Source: Platycnemis pennipes (Eukaryota > Arthropoda > Insecta > Odonata > Platycnemididae). Taken from it: a DNA stretch of 64,000 bases. The notes under the pieces were generated by a model. It saw only the letters and a program-made list of their open reading frames with translations. It was not told the origin of the DNA and did no database searches. A program made the translations under genes and the position numbers. Every line of letters begins with the position of its first letter. Position 1 is the stretch's first letter. Location of the stretch: the NCBI GenBank assembly GCA_933228895.1, contig OW121855.1, forward strand, positions 69,960,698 to 70,024,697, given 5' to 3'. Positions 22,541 to 34,190 of the stretch are shown here, piece by piece.

Positions 22541-23550
22541 AATCTGGTAGTGAAATTTCATGTCATGGTTGTATATATATTAGGGATGGGTCGGTTCGGT
22601 TCTTCGGTTCTCGGTTCCACCGGTTCTTGAGCTTAGAACCGGAACCGGAACCGAGGCCAAAAAGAATCGGTACCGAAATAATTGGCGCGAAAACCAGTTT
22701 GAAACCTGCTCACACACTGAAAGCGGAGGCTTCACATTAAAACCTGGTGAAATAGTGTACTTAGATGTTTCAAAGTTGCTGTGAATTATTCTAATTCAGT
22801 CGTTAAAAGACCATATGATTTATTTTATTACATCCAATTCTAGTAAGTGATGAAATACCACCGTAATAAGGATATACTGATTGATATGTATGTGTTACGT
22901 CCACCTCCTTTGGAGGTGCGAGCCCTCAAATCATTTTCGTAAATTTATATAATAATAAAGTGTATAGGTTTCAGAAGATTTAATTCATGCTTTGAACATT
23001 GCTTTCGTTAAGTCAGCAAATTATTCGTCATTTGTACAATAGCATTAACTTTGCTCATGCAAGAGAACGTTGTCCACTTCGCCACGCAGTAAATAGCAGA
23101 CGACAATCGACTATTTGAAAAATTGACAGCGCAAAGATAGCCGGAAATGAAAGGCACCCACAATATGCGGTCAATTACAACTAAATTGTTTTATCAAGTT
23201 TCTTCTTCCCTTGATGCAAGGGTCGTATTCAGCCAAGTAACTATCAACCGTTTCCGTTGACCATTCTGCTTTCTTGATTACTGGAGTATAAATGGACAAT
23301 CATTACAAAAACGTTGGGTTGACTGGTCATGTTTAACTTTAAAAAATTTTTGTGCCATGAAACGTGAATAAAAATGCACGTGTAGGATATAAAAGCTGAT
23401 ATTGGTATTATCTTCCAATGGGAGAGTGTAACTAAGTATTTGCAGTAACATACGAATTTAAATATTTAAGTTTATGAGAAATATGTTGGTAATGACAAAA
23501 CCATGGTTGAAAGTGCACACTCGGTTTATCTTACGCGTATCATACATAAC

Positions 23551-25321
23551 TAGAGCGCAGAAAAAAAATCTTTTGACTTTTTGTAAAAGTGGGACTTTTG
23601 TGGTTTTAAATACAAATCTTCACCAATCTCATCAAATAAAACAGTTTTTAATGACTTTCATAGAGACTTTTTGGGACTTTTTTGGCGTGACGGGACTTTT
23701 CTGATTAAAAGAGACTTTTATGGGCCTTATTATTTAAACCGCATGCCTAAGTTAATATTTGGCTGTTGTGATCACATTTGTTCAACTGTGTGTTGGACGC
23801 ATCTGTGTTTTTCATGCGGTACTACACGGAGCAGAGATGTAAAATGTAAGCTCCTAACAATTGTTAATGCGAAATTTTAATAATAGCTCCGGAAACTGCA
23901 ATAAAATCTTTCTATTGCTCCACCGTTCATGAAATAATCACACTCACTCAGTGCTTCAACCCGAAGGTTGGTTTGGATAGGTGAGGGTAGAGCTCAACCC
24001 GTACTTATCCATTTGCATGTCAAATTCACATATTGTTCCTTTCCCTGGGCCACCTCGCACTTCGAGTTTTTTTTTGCTGAGGGTGTCCAAAGACTTCACA
24101 AAGGGATTGATCTGAAAGAATGCGTTTATCTAATTATGAACCAGCTTATTTGAACCCGGGTGGTCTGCTGACAAGCCGACAGCGCTACACTGTATGGTAG
24201 CACTCCGCTTTTGGTTAGGAGATTAGTGGAAAAATGGTACAATTATATGAAAGATCATCTAGAATTTCCGACGAGGTGAACGCGTCACATTGTGTGCAGA
24301 TGATCCTTAAATGAGCCTACATTGTAGCGAGGCAAGCATGACGTAGATGAACCTGGACCCTCTGCTGCGATCAAGCGGAGAAGAAGATTTTAAAATTATC
24401 GCGAAAAACAAGAGAAAGAGGTCCTTAGCTTCCCCGAAAATAGGGGTCCTGACCTGTACAATGGACAACAAATAAGTACTTTTTTCTCATTTTCGGTATT
24501 TCTTGAGCAGAAAACTAAGTTTTGAACTATTGAATCATGTTTCAACTGCCTTATAACATTATTGATTCTATGTAAAAACTTGTTTTGTATTGTATATTAT
24601 AAAATTTTCCCCTTTAAATTTGACTGAAAAACGCCGTTTCCAAGGTTTTACAATGGAGTGTACTTCCACCCTCTTTGTCATCTAATGCCTTTTTGGTAAG
24701 AGGTAGGGTGCTGGGGACTTCCAGATATTGAAATAGAGGAACAATGAGATGGAAGGGTGAGTTTCGAAGAAAGTGAACCATGGGGAGACGGGAGAGCGAA
24801 TATAAACGACGTGAGTGGTTAAGCGGGGTTGCAGACTTGGAGCATACAGCCCCGCGACGCCGAGGCGCATGCTTCAGGGCGCACTCCCCCCCTGTTAGTT
24901 CTACGTCAAAATGTTAGAATACCTTTTTTGTTGCTTATATTGTCTACTTTACGATTATTTGATTAGTTTTTCCCAAAATCAAAACTAAACGATTTAAAAA
25001 CTAAAAAAGCTATTTTTTTAGTGTTATTTTCAAAATTTGGGGGGGTTGCGGGGTGAATTTTTGGTGGAAAGTTAGAAATTCGGATTCAGCGACCCAAAAA
25101 GAATAGGATAAATCAATTTCCAGAACTACCTCTAATTTTTCCAAGTAAAATCCCCTAATGCCTGGACTAGCATCTCTAGGCTGTTTTCTCCAACAATTCA
25201 GTTAAATTCAGCAACTTTCTCACGGAAATAACTCAGACTTTTGAGAGACTTTTTTCAAAAATCTTGGTGACTTTTTAGGCAACTTTTTTTGCAAAATTGA
25301 AGACTTTTTTCCCGCGCTCTA
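23551..25321. mobile_element. hAT-type element nested in the previous one
   Basis: The tip tagagcgc is inverted as gcgctcta at the right end. The 8-bp duplication tacataac flanks both sides (23543-23550, 25322-25329). The subterminal regions repeat gggactttt/gacttttt words on both sides. The inside includes a short frame (about 24340-24470) reading DEPGPSAAIKRRRRF, of no known family. There is no recognisable transposase. The G-rich patch cccccctg near 24880 is unexplained. Confidence 0.7.
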
Positions 25322-25749
25322 TACATAACTAACGTATCGCCATTAAATATAATCACGGCATAGGAGATCCCGGAAAGATTCCGAAACGAAATAGGAAAGC
25401 AGAATCTTTTGAAACGACGGAAATGGTACACGTAAATTTATGTCAACGCATGTCACACAGATGGTCTAACTGAGATGTAAGCCAATGGTGAAAAAATCAA
25501 ACGCGCAAGGTAGTGCCAAGTTACCATCAAGAGCCATGGCATACGAATCAGCACTGTTACCACTTCGTATGTGCCCAGATCCCAGATATCAGGCCCAGAT
25601 GAATGCTTCCTAAGTCGCATATCGATAAATGAAGTGCTATCGAAATACGGCATGCCTATCGATATTATATCATACCTATCGATATTTTAAAAATATCGAT
25701 AGCTGGTGAAATTACGCCTTAATTTACTCACGCGGTTGAATCCTTCGCA

Positions 25750-26190
25750 ATGTCTTCCGAAGTGTGGCAATACTTCACAGTTGATGCAGCAAATGAAAAT
25801 TTCACAGAGCGTAATAATTGTCATTCCCTGATTTACAGGGGTGCATGTAAATCCACTCCTAACCTGAAAAAGCATGCGGAAAAGAGGCATAAAATAAATT
25901 TTCAAGGGAAGAGTCCAATCGTGTCTCCTAAGAGACGGAATACTTCAGTAACTAGTAGAGGCCTGCACACGGTCGCAAAATACGGGCGAGGGTCGCCTGC
26001 CTGTGTGCGAGAGATAAAGAGAGAGGCACAACCCGAAGACATTTTTTCTTTCTTTCGGACTTTTCCGAAGTGTCACGTATGTGGCCTTAACGGAGAAATG
26101 GCCGACAAGAAGCGGTCACCCGTCATCTGCTGGGCGGGCGACCGCCTCCATCCATGGATGAGCAACGAGTATAAAACCAAAAGTGCTTGA
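25750..26190 (+). pseudogene. Degenerate BED-type zinc finger from hAT transposase N-terminus
   Basis: The frame starts MSSEVWQYFTVDAANENFTE and continues CHSLIYRGACKSTPNLKKHA then EKRHKINFQ. This matches the BED pattern (W-x-YF, C-x2-C, T-x-NL-x-KHL-x3-H), but one zinc-binding Cys pair is altered (NNCHSLIYRG in place of C-x-x-C). About 146 codons are open. The rest (PEDIFSFFRTFPKCHVCGLN) is not a recognised domain, and no RNase-H-like catalytic core follows. Confidence 0.6.
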
Positions 26191-26445
26191 GTTCTATAAA
26201 TATTTTCACATGAAGTGTAAAAATGGATTAAAATTACATAAACACAAAAATATTATGGAGAATTCTTTTTCAAGCAGTATGTCTCTGAAAATGATTATTT
26301 ATTATCTTATCTTACCATTGAGCAATGCAAAGTAAGTGGTAAATTAAGAACCGGAACCGAGAACCGAAGTTAAAAACCGAACCGGAACCGAAAAAAAGTG
26401 GAACCGACCCATCCCTAATATATATGTATGTGTTTTTCAGTTTTT

Positions 26446-26680
26446 TAAAGGAGAGGTGTGACAAGGTTAAAAGAATGAAAAGAAGGAAGTGCATTTTTTG
26501 TTTTTGAAATTGTCCCGCCAATGTAATACACATATCTGCCACAAGCGGCAGCACCTCTTGTGTAGCTTGCTAAGGTTAATAAAGCAGTCATTTGTTCCCA
26601 CCTAAAGTCAGCCGTTTTTCTACGATGTCCCTCCGTAAATTATTGTAAAGTGCGTTGTGTATTAACCTTTCCCGCTAACA
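26446..26680 (+). repeat. Polypurine tract and 3' LTR of Copia element
   Basis: aaaggagagg (26447-26456) directly precedes the LTR and is the expected plus-strand primer. The LTR (26457-26680) starts tgtgacaagg and ends ccgctaaca. The piggyBac tail resumes immediately at 26681. Confidence 0.9.
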
Positions 26681-27161
26681 GACGTGAGGTCACGTGTGTT
26701 CAATGAAGAGCATCAGACACACGAAAATTTGCTGTGTGAAGTATGACATTGGACTGTGCATTGATCCCTATTTTAGGGAGTATCACACGAAAAAGAATAG
26801 TAAAAGTTGCTGAAAAATTAATAAACTTATAAATAGATTAAAAATTACCAAGCAGTTTTATGATTTTAAGTAATATTTACGATTATGTGTGGAAAAGATT
26901 GCCTTCATAATATAATCTCATAACTCTTCGCTATAAACTCAGTTCCTGTACAGTAGTTATATAATAGTGGATATAAAAAAGAAACATATTGATATCATAG
27001 TGTTGTCTATAAAATACATTTTGTTTCATTATGACTGCACCACTAGTTTTTGAGTTATTTAACATTAACTGGAGAGCTGCTTATATTTCGAACCCTGGAC
27101 ATTTAAATGCCCGGCCCATCAGAGATACAATTGCGATTTAATGCCGTCCTTTAAAGGTTAA

Positions 27162-28205
27162 ATATAATAATTGAGTTAGCAATGTTGAAACTCAACAAAA
27201 CTAGTCATTAATAATTTTTTATACAGTGGAAAATTGCAGATATTATTTAATTAAAATTTCAAAATCTCAAGTTTATCATGAATTATAGAATTAAACGATA
27301 AAACTACATCATTACACTGAAATTTGAAGGATAAAAGTAACACCTCTACACAGAAATACATAAAAGATAAAATCTCCTTCTATCATTCATACTTTTTGTT
27401 ATCTAAATGATAAGACTGATTTCGGTGTTCCAAACAAAAAAAAGAAGTCAGTCTTATCATTTACATGATGAATCGGTTCCACAAAGTCAAGCCAGAAACT
27501 GTCAATTACATTCATTCATACTTTTTTCGACCAAATTCATGACCAGTTTATAGGCACGTAAATTAGTATTACACTCATTTCTTCTAAATTCAAAGTGAGC
27601 CTTCCGGACTGATTGTCAAACTTACTTACACAAAACTGAGTAATATCATTAAAGTTATAGTCCAATCACAAAAATTAATATTTTTAAGAAATTTACAATT
27701 ACCACTGGCAATATTTAAACCAAATATATATTTTTCACAAAGAAAACACTGTTCATAATGTATTAAGAGCAAATCTCACCCTTAATTTTTTATGCATAGA
27801 GGCTACGAAACAAATTTCAACATGATTCCATGAATTCAGCAAAGGGCACTAAACTGCAAGACTGAATGCTTCTCACACTATAGAATATTGTGCAGGCTGG
27901 GTGGTTCCTACTCTCTGGCATACTGCACATTTAAAATCTAAATCTTTCGCGTTCTCTCTCTTTGGTTTTTGGTATCCATGAAAATGTTAAGTCTTTGAGA
28001 CATGCACATCTTCCCAAAACATTCAGGAAAACTGATGACACATAAGCACACATACATTTAAAGGCTTGAAATTTGAAAGCTTAAGTTTACAATAAAGACT
28101 GAACTTTGTTTTAAGTCTCTCAATTTCATGAAAAAATATGTAGTTACACATAGGAAGAGTACACACTGGTAATGTTCCACGTTTGTCCCAACTCTCACTC
28201 ATACC
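27162..28205 (-). other. Probable 3' UTR and downstream flank of the TFIIIA-like gene
   Basis: AT-rich non-coding sequence between the stop codon of the last exon (28206-28208) and the right end of piggyBac element B. No repeat ends were seen. Reading the minus strand, an attaaa word falls near 27246-27251; no aataaa was spotted by eye below the stop codon. A stable-looking hairpin lies at 27404-27463. The exact 3' end is unknown. Confidence 0.4.
27404..27463. repeat. Hairpin in probable 3' UTR
   Basis: taaatgataagactga (27404-27419) is exactly inverted as tcagtcttatcattta (27448-27463), separated by a 28-base loop containing an A-run. As RNA of the minus-strand gene it would form a 16-bp stem. 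Confidence 0.6.
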
Positions 28206-28306
28206 TCACTCACATTTATTATTACATTGCTTCACAGCACAATGCTCCTGTTGAACAGATGTGCTGCTTCTCTCAGTTTCAGCAGAACTTGTGCTAGGCT
28301 CACAGA
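28206..28306 (-). CDS. GTF3A: Last coding exon of TFIIIA-like gene (exon D)
   Basis: The minus strand reads tttctctccatag, then TCTGTGAG... The two leading bases complete the codon left open by exon C (A|TC, Ile). Then come CEPSTSSAETERSSTSVQQE and HCAVKQCNNKCE, ending at TGA (28208-28206). The tail is Ser/Thr/Glu-rich and Cys-containing, with no known domain, consistent with a poorly conserved C-terminus. The acceptor has a pyrimidine tract and the phase matches exon C 16.5 kb upstream. Assignment rests on phase and splice signals, since the peptide itself has no diagnostic motif. Confidence 0.55.
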
Positions 28307-29548
28307 CTATGGAGAGAAAATGAAGAAAAAAAAGAAATTAGCATACACATACCAAGCTGAAATCAGTTCCATTACACTTTGTTTAAGACAATACACACTT
28401 ACCGTATTTATCTGAACCTTTGCTGATCTTTTTAGAGAAAATTTCAACTGTAAATATCAAGACTCATCTTGGGTTGGAATATGACAGATGATTACGCATA
28501 TAAGTGATGCACAATAAGTGACACAATAATTAAGTCATTCATAAGAATAAATTTCACAAGAATCTACTACAGTTACTGAAATCTACTGAAATAAACAACT
28601 GATAATAGCTGGGAAATTATTATTACAATCACCGGAATAATATTAGTTTCAAACAACAACTAGAACAAGAACTGCATCAGTAATACACTAACACTTATTT
28701 TTACCTCTCAGTTCAGGATTTTTTTTACAATGGTAGGAAAGCCATAATCTGGCTTCTTCCTGCACACTAAGAAAGGGCAAATTCAAGGTGTTAATGAAAT
28801 AAACATAACAGAGGATATGTTTTTAGTCATTAACGCTGTTCTGGGACCTACTTACCTACCAAGCCATAACGTAGGGCTATCGCTAATGGTAAAAAATTCT
28901 TTCTACTTGTAGATCAGTCGAAGGTCAATTATTCTTGTTCCAATGTATCTCTTATAGAGGGCACAGATGGAAATTACCCATAGATTTACGCACCATGCAT
29001 ACTCACACAGTTAAGTTTGAGTGCTTCAGAGCAACATGTTGGTTAAAAGTACATGGGTTACACTATACAGTAATACTGAGGACATCTTGGTGTCAGGATT
29101 TCTCTCACTAAGTGCTGGATTATGATTTTGCTGGCATTGCAGTCACTTCTTAAGGTTTTAAGAAGCTGACTGAAATGTCAGTGAAACCATCGTCCAGCAG
29201 TAAGAGGAGGAAACCTGAGATCCAAGATCACTTGATCATCACCACAGAAACCTTCAAAGCAAATACTTAAGGGTTAAAAATCTCCACTCCATAAATGCAT
29301 CATGCCTTTACTCAGCATTTTTCAATCGTTCAGTATTATTATGTTGTGGTGAAAAAGCCAGGGGAAGAATGAGGAAGAGGTTCAAAGTAGGATGGGCTGA
29401 GGAGAGTTTTCAATATTGATCGGCGAAAATCATGAAAAGGAATAATGGAATGATTTTCCAGTTAAGGACATGCTAAAATGAAGTGAAGTATGAAAAGCGT
29501 TAGCTTTTAATCCCCCTGAAAATCTTACGCTCAACAGGGAGCATGATA
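28307..29548. other. Intron sequence, no feature recognised
   Basis: AT-rich. A stretch near 29170-29210 (accatcgtccagcagtaag) weakly recalls part of the Tigger-like family seen at 16365 and 51782. Otherwise nothing. Confidence 0.4.
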
Positions 29549-29721
29549 CAGTCAAGCTTGTTTAAAACAAAGTTGAGGGGGTCGAATATTTACTTCATAA
29601 TAACCAAACTTCGTTATATGTGGACCAGTTTTTCCCAGCCTTTCCTCTGCGGGGAATAGCCTTTACTTCGTTCTAACCGGGAATTTGTTATAAACGGGTT
29701 TGATATAAGTGGGCTTGACTG
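29549..29721. mobile_element. Tigger-type MITE (CAGTCAAGC family), copy 1
   Basis: The tips are cagtcaagcttgtttaaaac and, inverted, cagtcaagcccacttatatc. TA precedes the left end; the right flank has mutated to aa. Internal gggaatagcctttac and tttttcccagcc match the copy at 38416-38602. The 173-bp unit is non-coding. Confidence 0.75.
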
Positions 29722-31175
29722 AATGACAACAACTTATCAGTAGTCAAACTTAGGCAAGAAACAACCTCCTCATTGGAAGTGATTTCACTAACTGTCTGCC
29801 AATATACTGTGACCATATTACTTCTGAGTAAGGATAAAAAGTAAAAATAAAAGAGTAAAAAGATAAGCTGTTATCCAACTTCAAAAATTTCATAAGAAAA
29901 TAATTTTTTATCCAGTATGTTTTTGACACGATAAAACCAGTTAAAAAATTTTTTTTAGAGTTACTAAAGATGGGTAGAATCCAAATCTTAAATTCACCCT
30001 CACATAGCATTTCAAATCCATATCTTAACTTTATCTTTAATCCTAAATGTTAACTAAAATCTAAATTTCACAATTTCCTTGAATCCCAAGTATAATTTCT
30101 AAGCCAAATCTTTATATTCTCTTTAATCCCATATTGTATTTTGAATTCTAATATTAATTTTGCACATATAATTAAATTAAACACTCCTACTACAAAATTC
30201 ACGAATGGGTTTTTTCGCCAATTTACTTTTACTGATTATTATTTACGAGACCATGCTGCTATCAACAGTCTGTTGATGCGCATGACCATGATATCTGTAT
30301 GTCTCTCCCTAGATTGCATTTATTGGGGCAGGATCGGGGCGCAATGCTTTTGTTGCACCACCGACTTGCGTAGTATTTATCCCGAAAGATTCTTCCGAAA
30401 AGTTGCCATTAAAGCAACTGTGCTTGTGAAATATTATTTCAGTAAGTCTATGCATAGCATTAATGGGACCAATAACTACACTGGACAAGAGAATCTTAAA
30501 TGTCTTAGCCATTGGGCGAAAAGACAAAGTTGTCAAATGGAGGTAATTATTTCATTCAAAGAGCACCCCACCTAAGCTGTGACTGACGGGTCGCAATTAC
30601 TCCTCAGGTAGAAAAAAGATTTATTTAAGGATAAACTATCGAATTCAGTGACTGATGTTGAGTATATGTAGCTGACTTTATGATATGACTCCGGCGCAAC
30701 GGCATTCCCACCGCAGCAAACTTATTCAGCGCCCATGGTGGAGGGTCGTAGGCCAGCGAGTCACCAGCGAGGTGGGGTGGTAAAAAGTACGAGATAGGAC
30801 CACAGTAATATTTCCATATGATGCGGTACGTTATTTGTCCGGAAAGTAATTTTAGAAAAATTACCTATGTCAAGGCAATCTGGCCTTGTCATTTTGAATA
30901 AGCCACGGCGGGGAGATACCTACAAAAGACAAGTCTGGGCAAGCATATATTTCCGATTCTCGGCATCTCTGGATAAACTGGTGTCACCACACCTTTATAG
31001 TTCAATCGGAGCTACTGTTGATCAGAAAAAGTATCTCTGTAGACCATGATGCTGAAAATTTTCAGCATATTTGATCGCCAAAAGGAGTTTGAAAGCGATA
31101 TTTATATATATTTGACGCAACAAGGTTTATATACATTTGACACAACTTTAAATAAAATTAATGCCTGTGGATTAC
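29722..31175. other. Intron sequence with a Tigger-like relic
   Basis: 29860-29965 (tccaacttcaaaaattt, then aaataattttttat and gataaaaccagtt) resembles 16570-16650 and 51960-52045 of the CAGTAAAACC family. The open frame at 30141-30575 (144 codons) has no recognisable domain. A GC-richer patch at 30680-30790 is unexplained. Confidence 0.4.
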
Positions 31176-32315
31176 CAGGGTGGCTACTTAGACCCAATTT
31201 TTAAATTCCCTGACTATTCCCTGACTTTTCCCTAACGGACTCACAAATTTCCCTGACCGATCGCCAAAAGAACTCCTATTATCTGAATATTTTATTTCTG
31301 TTGAATTAAATTTCCTTCAAAACTCAGAAAATGTTCATAGCTGAAATCAATACATTAAAAGCTACAAGTATACCCTAATGAAAGTGTTTATTAAATCTTC
31401 ATAAGTTAATCCCTCATGCAAACTATACGAACTTTTCATACACATTCCGCGGCCGTGTATCGTATTTCCGTGGCGTATATGTTTCCTTCGGTAAAATTAC
31501 AATGAGGATGTCTAATCCTTCAAGAAAGAAGTAGCGTCTCGTGGTAGTTATGGGAAGTTGAGGATTACTGAAAAGGCATCGAAGAGAAAGTTAATGGCCG
31601 ATTTACTGGCGGACTCCGGTACAGGGTGCGCGAAAAATACAAACCAAAGCCAAGTTCACGAACATGCATAGCCAAGTTGTTGGACTCGATCTCGGGGACT
31701 AAGGGGACCATTCAATAATTACGTCGAGCGTGAAAGGTGGGGACGGGAGGATGACTCCTCTTACTGTCTCACGAATTGATGGGGATTATTACCGTTTTAA
31801 TAATCATCGTCTCGTATTTTTAGAACTGCAAGCACGTATTTACTACAAGCTAGTGTGCTGCAACTACCTCATTACCTGAATCTTGGAAGTTAAAAAAAAA
31901 AACGCGAGGTAAAATCTTCCGAAAAACATAGCCTCGGATTCCTCGTGATGAGCGGAATACATGGTGATCATGAATTATAACGCTACTAGGCAAATATCGC
32001 ATTAAGGATATACATAATAGATACATCGTACGACTGATTCACAGCTAAATAACTAAGATTCACAACTGAATGTTCAACGAATTGACGGGGCTTATTCTAT
32101 GCTCTTCGGCGACGGACATTCGTTTTAGTTGGTGAAATAAAGGGCGGGAAAGACTGCCCGATAAATGTAATGGTAGAAAAATAACGAGAATTTCCTATCC
32201 CAGTTTCTCCCTGACTTTTACGAGAATTCCCTGACTTTTCCCTGACTTTTCCAGATTTCCAATTTTCCCGGACAATTCCAGGTTTTCCCGGTTTTCCCTG
32301 ACGATCGCCACCCTG
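31176..32315. mobile_element. hAT-type non-autonomous element (CAGGGTGGC ends)
   Basis: The left tip is cagggtggctactta and the right tip gatcgccaccctg, an inverted pair cagggtggc. Flanks tggattac (left) and ctgattac (right) agree at 6 of 8 bases, an eroded 8-bp duplication. Both subterminal zones are full of ccctgacttttc words in the same sense. There is no transposase. A related right end lies at about 36950-37146. Confidence 0.65.
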
Positions 32316-33596
32316 CTGATTACGTATTTTTAATGTGCTCCATAATTTTTCTCAGTATCTAGTCGATATTATTCTTGGAGTGCAATAATTTAAGTCGATA
32401 TCAATTGGCAGTTTTATACAGCAATTTTGCTTGAAAGAGCACATATTGCCATTTAGACTTACAAAATAAAATGATTGTTGGAATTGAAATTGAAGCCCCA
32501 TTGAAATACTGGTAAATATCTATGTTTGTGACCGGTATATATTAGATATCGATAAACGATGGAAGTTAGGTGGCGTGAGTTAGTTACCACGAGTAAAAAC
32601 GTGGCAGTCTGCAATGCCCTGAGGTCACAATGGCAATCTCAAATGATAATGCATTGATGATGCCTTCATAGAAGCTGGATATGATCGATATTCTGTTGGC
32701 ACACCCATTCTTCGGTGCCAAAACGCAGTACCATCCTCCAGTACGCCAGGTAATATTTGAATCCACGCCCAGTGTCACCGTTCATCCAGTAATTACCTCT
32801 TCATACTAGAAGAAAATTTAAAACCAGGTTTGCCCTTTTTCAGTCCTTTGCAGAACGTCTCTCATTTTTAAATGTGCGCCGTTTGCAGGCTAAAACTATT
32901 AAACTGGAATAATTAGTCGCTAAAGCAGAATCACATGAGTTAAATATGTCTTATGTTAGCAATCAAGAGAATAAAAACACGTAAAAGAACCTGAGCCCAC
33001 TCTTTTCGCACACCCACCTCTTATGACATTAGAAGGACCTCTTTCTAAACCAAGTACACGAGCGAAAATCACTGTTCTGAAAACTCTAGTTGCACCAGTA
33101 ATATTGCATGCTAAAAATTTGGAATGGAGACGTTTTGAGTTGGACACAGCAAGAAATCTAACCTAGCGCATGCACTGAAATGAGTAGGAGGAAGGAGTGC
33201 ATTGCCAACTAACCCCTCCCAAACATTCCATACCAAAATGCCTATTATTCAATAACCTTCCCCGTTCGAAAGAAAGAATAACTACGCCCTTACTCGCCTC
33301 TTTCTCTACAATGCTGCTGTTATCTACCCTCCCCTTCCCACGTTCCTTCGGGGAGACCTCCCTCGCCCATTCCACTCCTCAATGACTCCCCTTACCCCTA
33401 ACTGAAAGCTCATGTGTTTCCAATATATTGTGGCCCAGTGGTCTGCCGCTCTTCAAATAGCCCAACTGGTTAGGCACACACACAGAAGAAGTACAATAGT
33501 TCCTGTAATAACTAATCCGGTTTTCGATTTATCTCTCCTTCACTTACCTCCTCACAAATATAAATATAGTACCATCTACCATCCTCGCCGTACATA
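32316..33596. other. Intron sequence, nothing recognised
   Basis: No family match in either strand. 33200-33400 is pyrimidine-rich (ctcc/cccc). The frame 32584-32778 on the minus strand is open but matches nothing I know. Confidence 0.4.
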
Positions 33597-34190
33597 CAGT
33601 CAGCTCTCGTGCGACTTACCTCGGCCAAAACATTCCATATTGCTTGAAAATGAGTATATTTCAGGAAGTTAAATACAAATTTCGGAAAATTACATAGGTT
33701 TAAAGCAATTTTTTATTTATAAATACGAAGCGGTAGCTGTTTTTAAGTTATATTAATTCAAAATTATTCTATTTAAAATAGTTTTCTAAAGTCGTCTGTC
33801 TCATCCCTTTCCTCATTTCTTTGCTGGCTGCTTGCTCAACCTGCCGCAGAATCTTCAAATTCTCTACTCAATCTTCTGACATTAAAAAAACTCGCTCCAA
33901 AACATCTATTGCGTCCACCACTTCATTCCAACCGGGGCGCACTACACTATTTCTGGGCTCCTCTCTCTTCATCGCTCACATCCTGCATCTCCACCAAAAT
34001 TTCGGGATCCTCATTGTCGGCAAATACAGCGAAATCATTATCAATACCAGTGGCGAAGCTAAGGCATTCGAAGTGGGTATTCTAGCTCATCGGCCCCTTA
34101 ATTTGCTGCTTCAGAGACTCAAATATTCCAGTTGACAAAAATCAGTCGACTTAACACATTGTGTACCGGGCTATTTAAATGGGTTATAAC

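Larger units (their letters stand above)
22581..26417. mobile_element. hAT-type element inserted in Copia 3' region
   Basis: The tips are tagggatgggtcggttc and its inverted form gaaccgacccatcccta. An 8-bp duplication atatatat flanks it (22573-22580 and 26418-26425). An 8-bp TSD and a TA-GGG tip fit the hAT superfamily. A degenerate BED zinc finger (25750-25890), typical of hAT transposase N-termini, supports the call. The subterminal regions are rich in ggttc/gaacc repeats. Another hAT-type element (23551-25321) is nested inside; without it this copy is about 2.06 kb and lacks a catalytic domain. Confidence 0.75.
18129..26680 (+). mobile_element. Copia LTR retrotransposon, full length, inserted in piggyBac element B
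   Basis: Two 224-bp direct LTRs (18129-18352, 26457-26680) begin tgtgacaagg and end ccgctaaca. By eye they differ at about 7 positions (about 97% identical), so insertion was fairly recent. An acgt word sits immediately before the 5' LTR and one base after the 3' LTR, giving a 4-5 bp target duplication. A primer-binding site, gag-pol in Copia order (protease, integrase, reverse transcriptase, RNase H) and a polypurine tract are all present. Coding frames are broken in several places. A 3.8-kb hAT element sits between pol and the 3' LTR; without it the element is about 4.7 kb. Confidence 0.92.
14958..26813 (+). pseudogene. piggyBac (PGBD4-like) transposase pseudogene in three segments
   Basis: Segment 1 (14958-15561) begins MGQNLAEREIEVFLQSDSED and reaches MPRDRFMHILRFLHFSDNRT (about 15342-15401), the conserved first part of the DDE domain. 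Segment 2 (17322-18128) resumes with the CDS...YTYDMVVFLGRD block and KLYMDNFFSCSYLFYDL (about 17512-17562), where the catalytic Asp lies in LYMDNFF, then the FFHLMDVTILNS region near 17893. Segment 3 (26681-26813) is the Cys-rich tail, including CCVKYDIGLCIDPYFREYH, ending at TGA 26811-26813. Several point stops and small indels are present apart from the insertions, so the gene was already decaying. Confidence 0.75.
14431..27161 (+). mobile_element. piggyBac-like element B, hosting nested insertions
   Basis: The left end is ttaacctttattgccc (TTAA 14431-14434). The right end, ...ggacggcattaaatcgc read on the opposite strand, finishes in tttaaaggttaa (TTAA 27158-27161). Both tips are TTAA-CCTTTA inverted. 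A PGBD-type transposase gene occupies the inside in three pieces. Two insertions split it: a Tigger-like element (15562-17321) and a Copia retrotransposon (18129-26680). Removing them leaves about 2.4 kb, a normal piggyBac length. The host reading frame is continuous across the first insertion point, which supports the reconstruction. Confidence 0.8.

Noticed and set aside
30141..30575. 144-codon plus-strand frame and its 75-codon minus-strand partner
   Set aside because: No family could be recognised on either strand. Listed only as unassigned intron.
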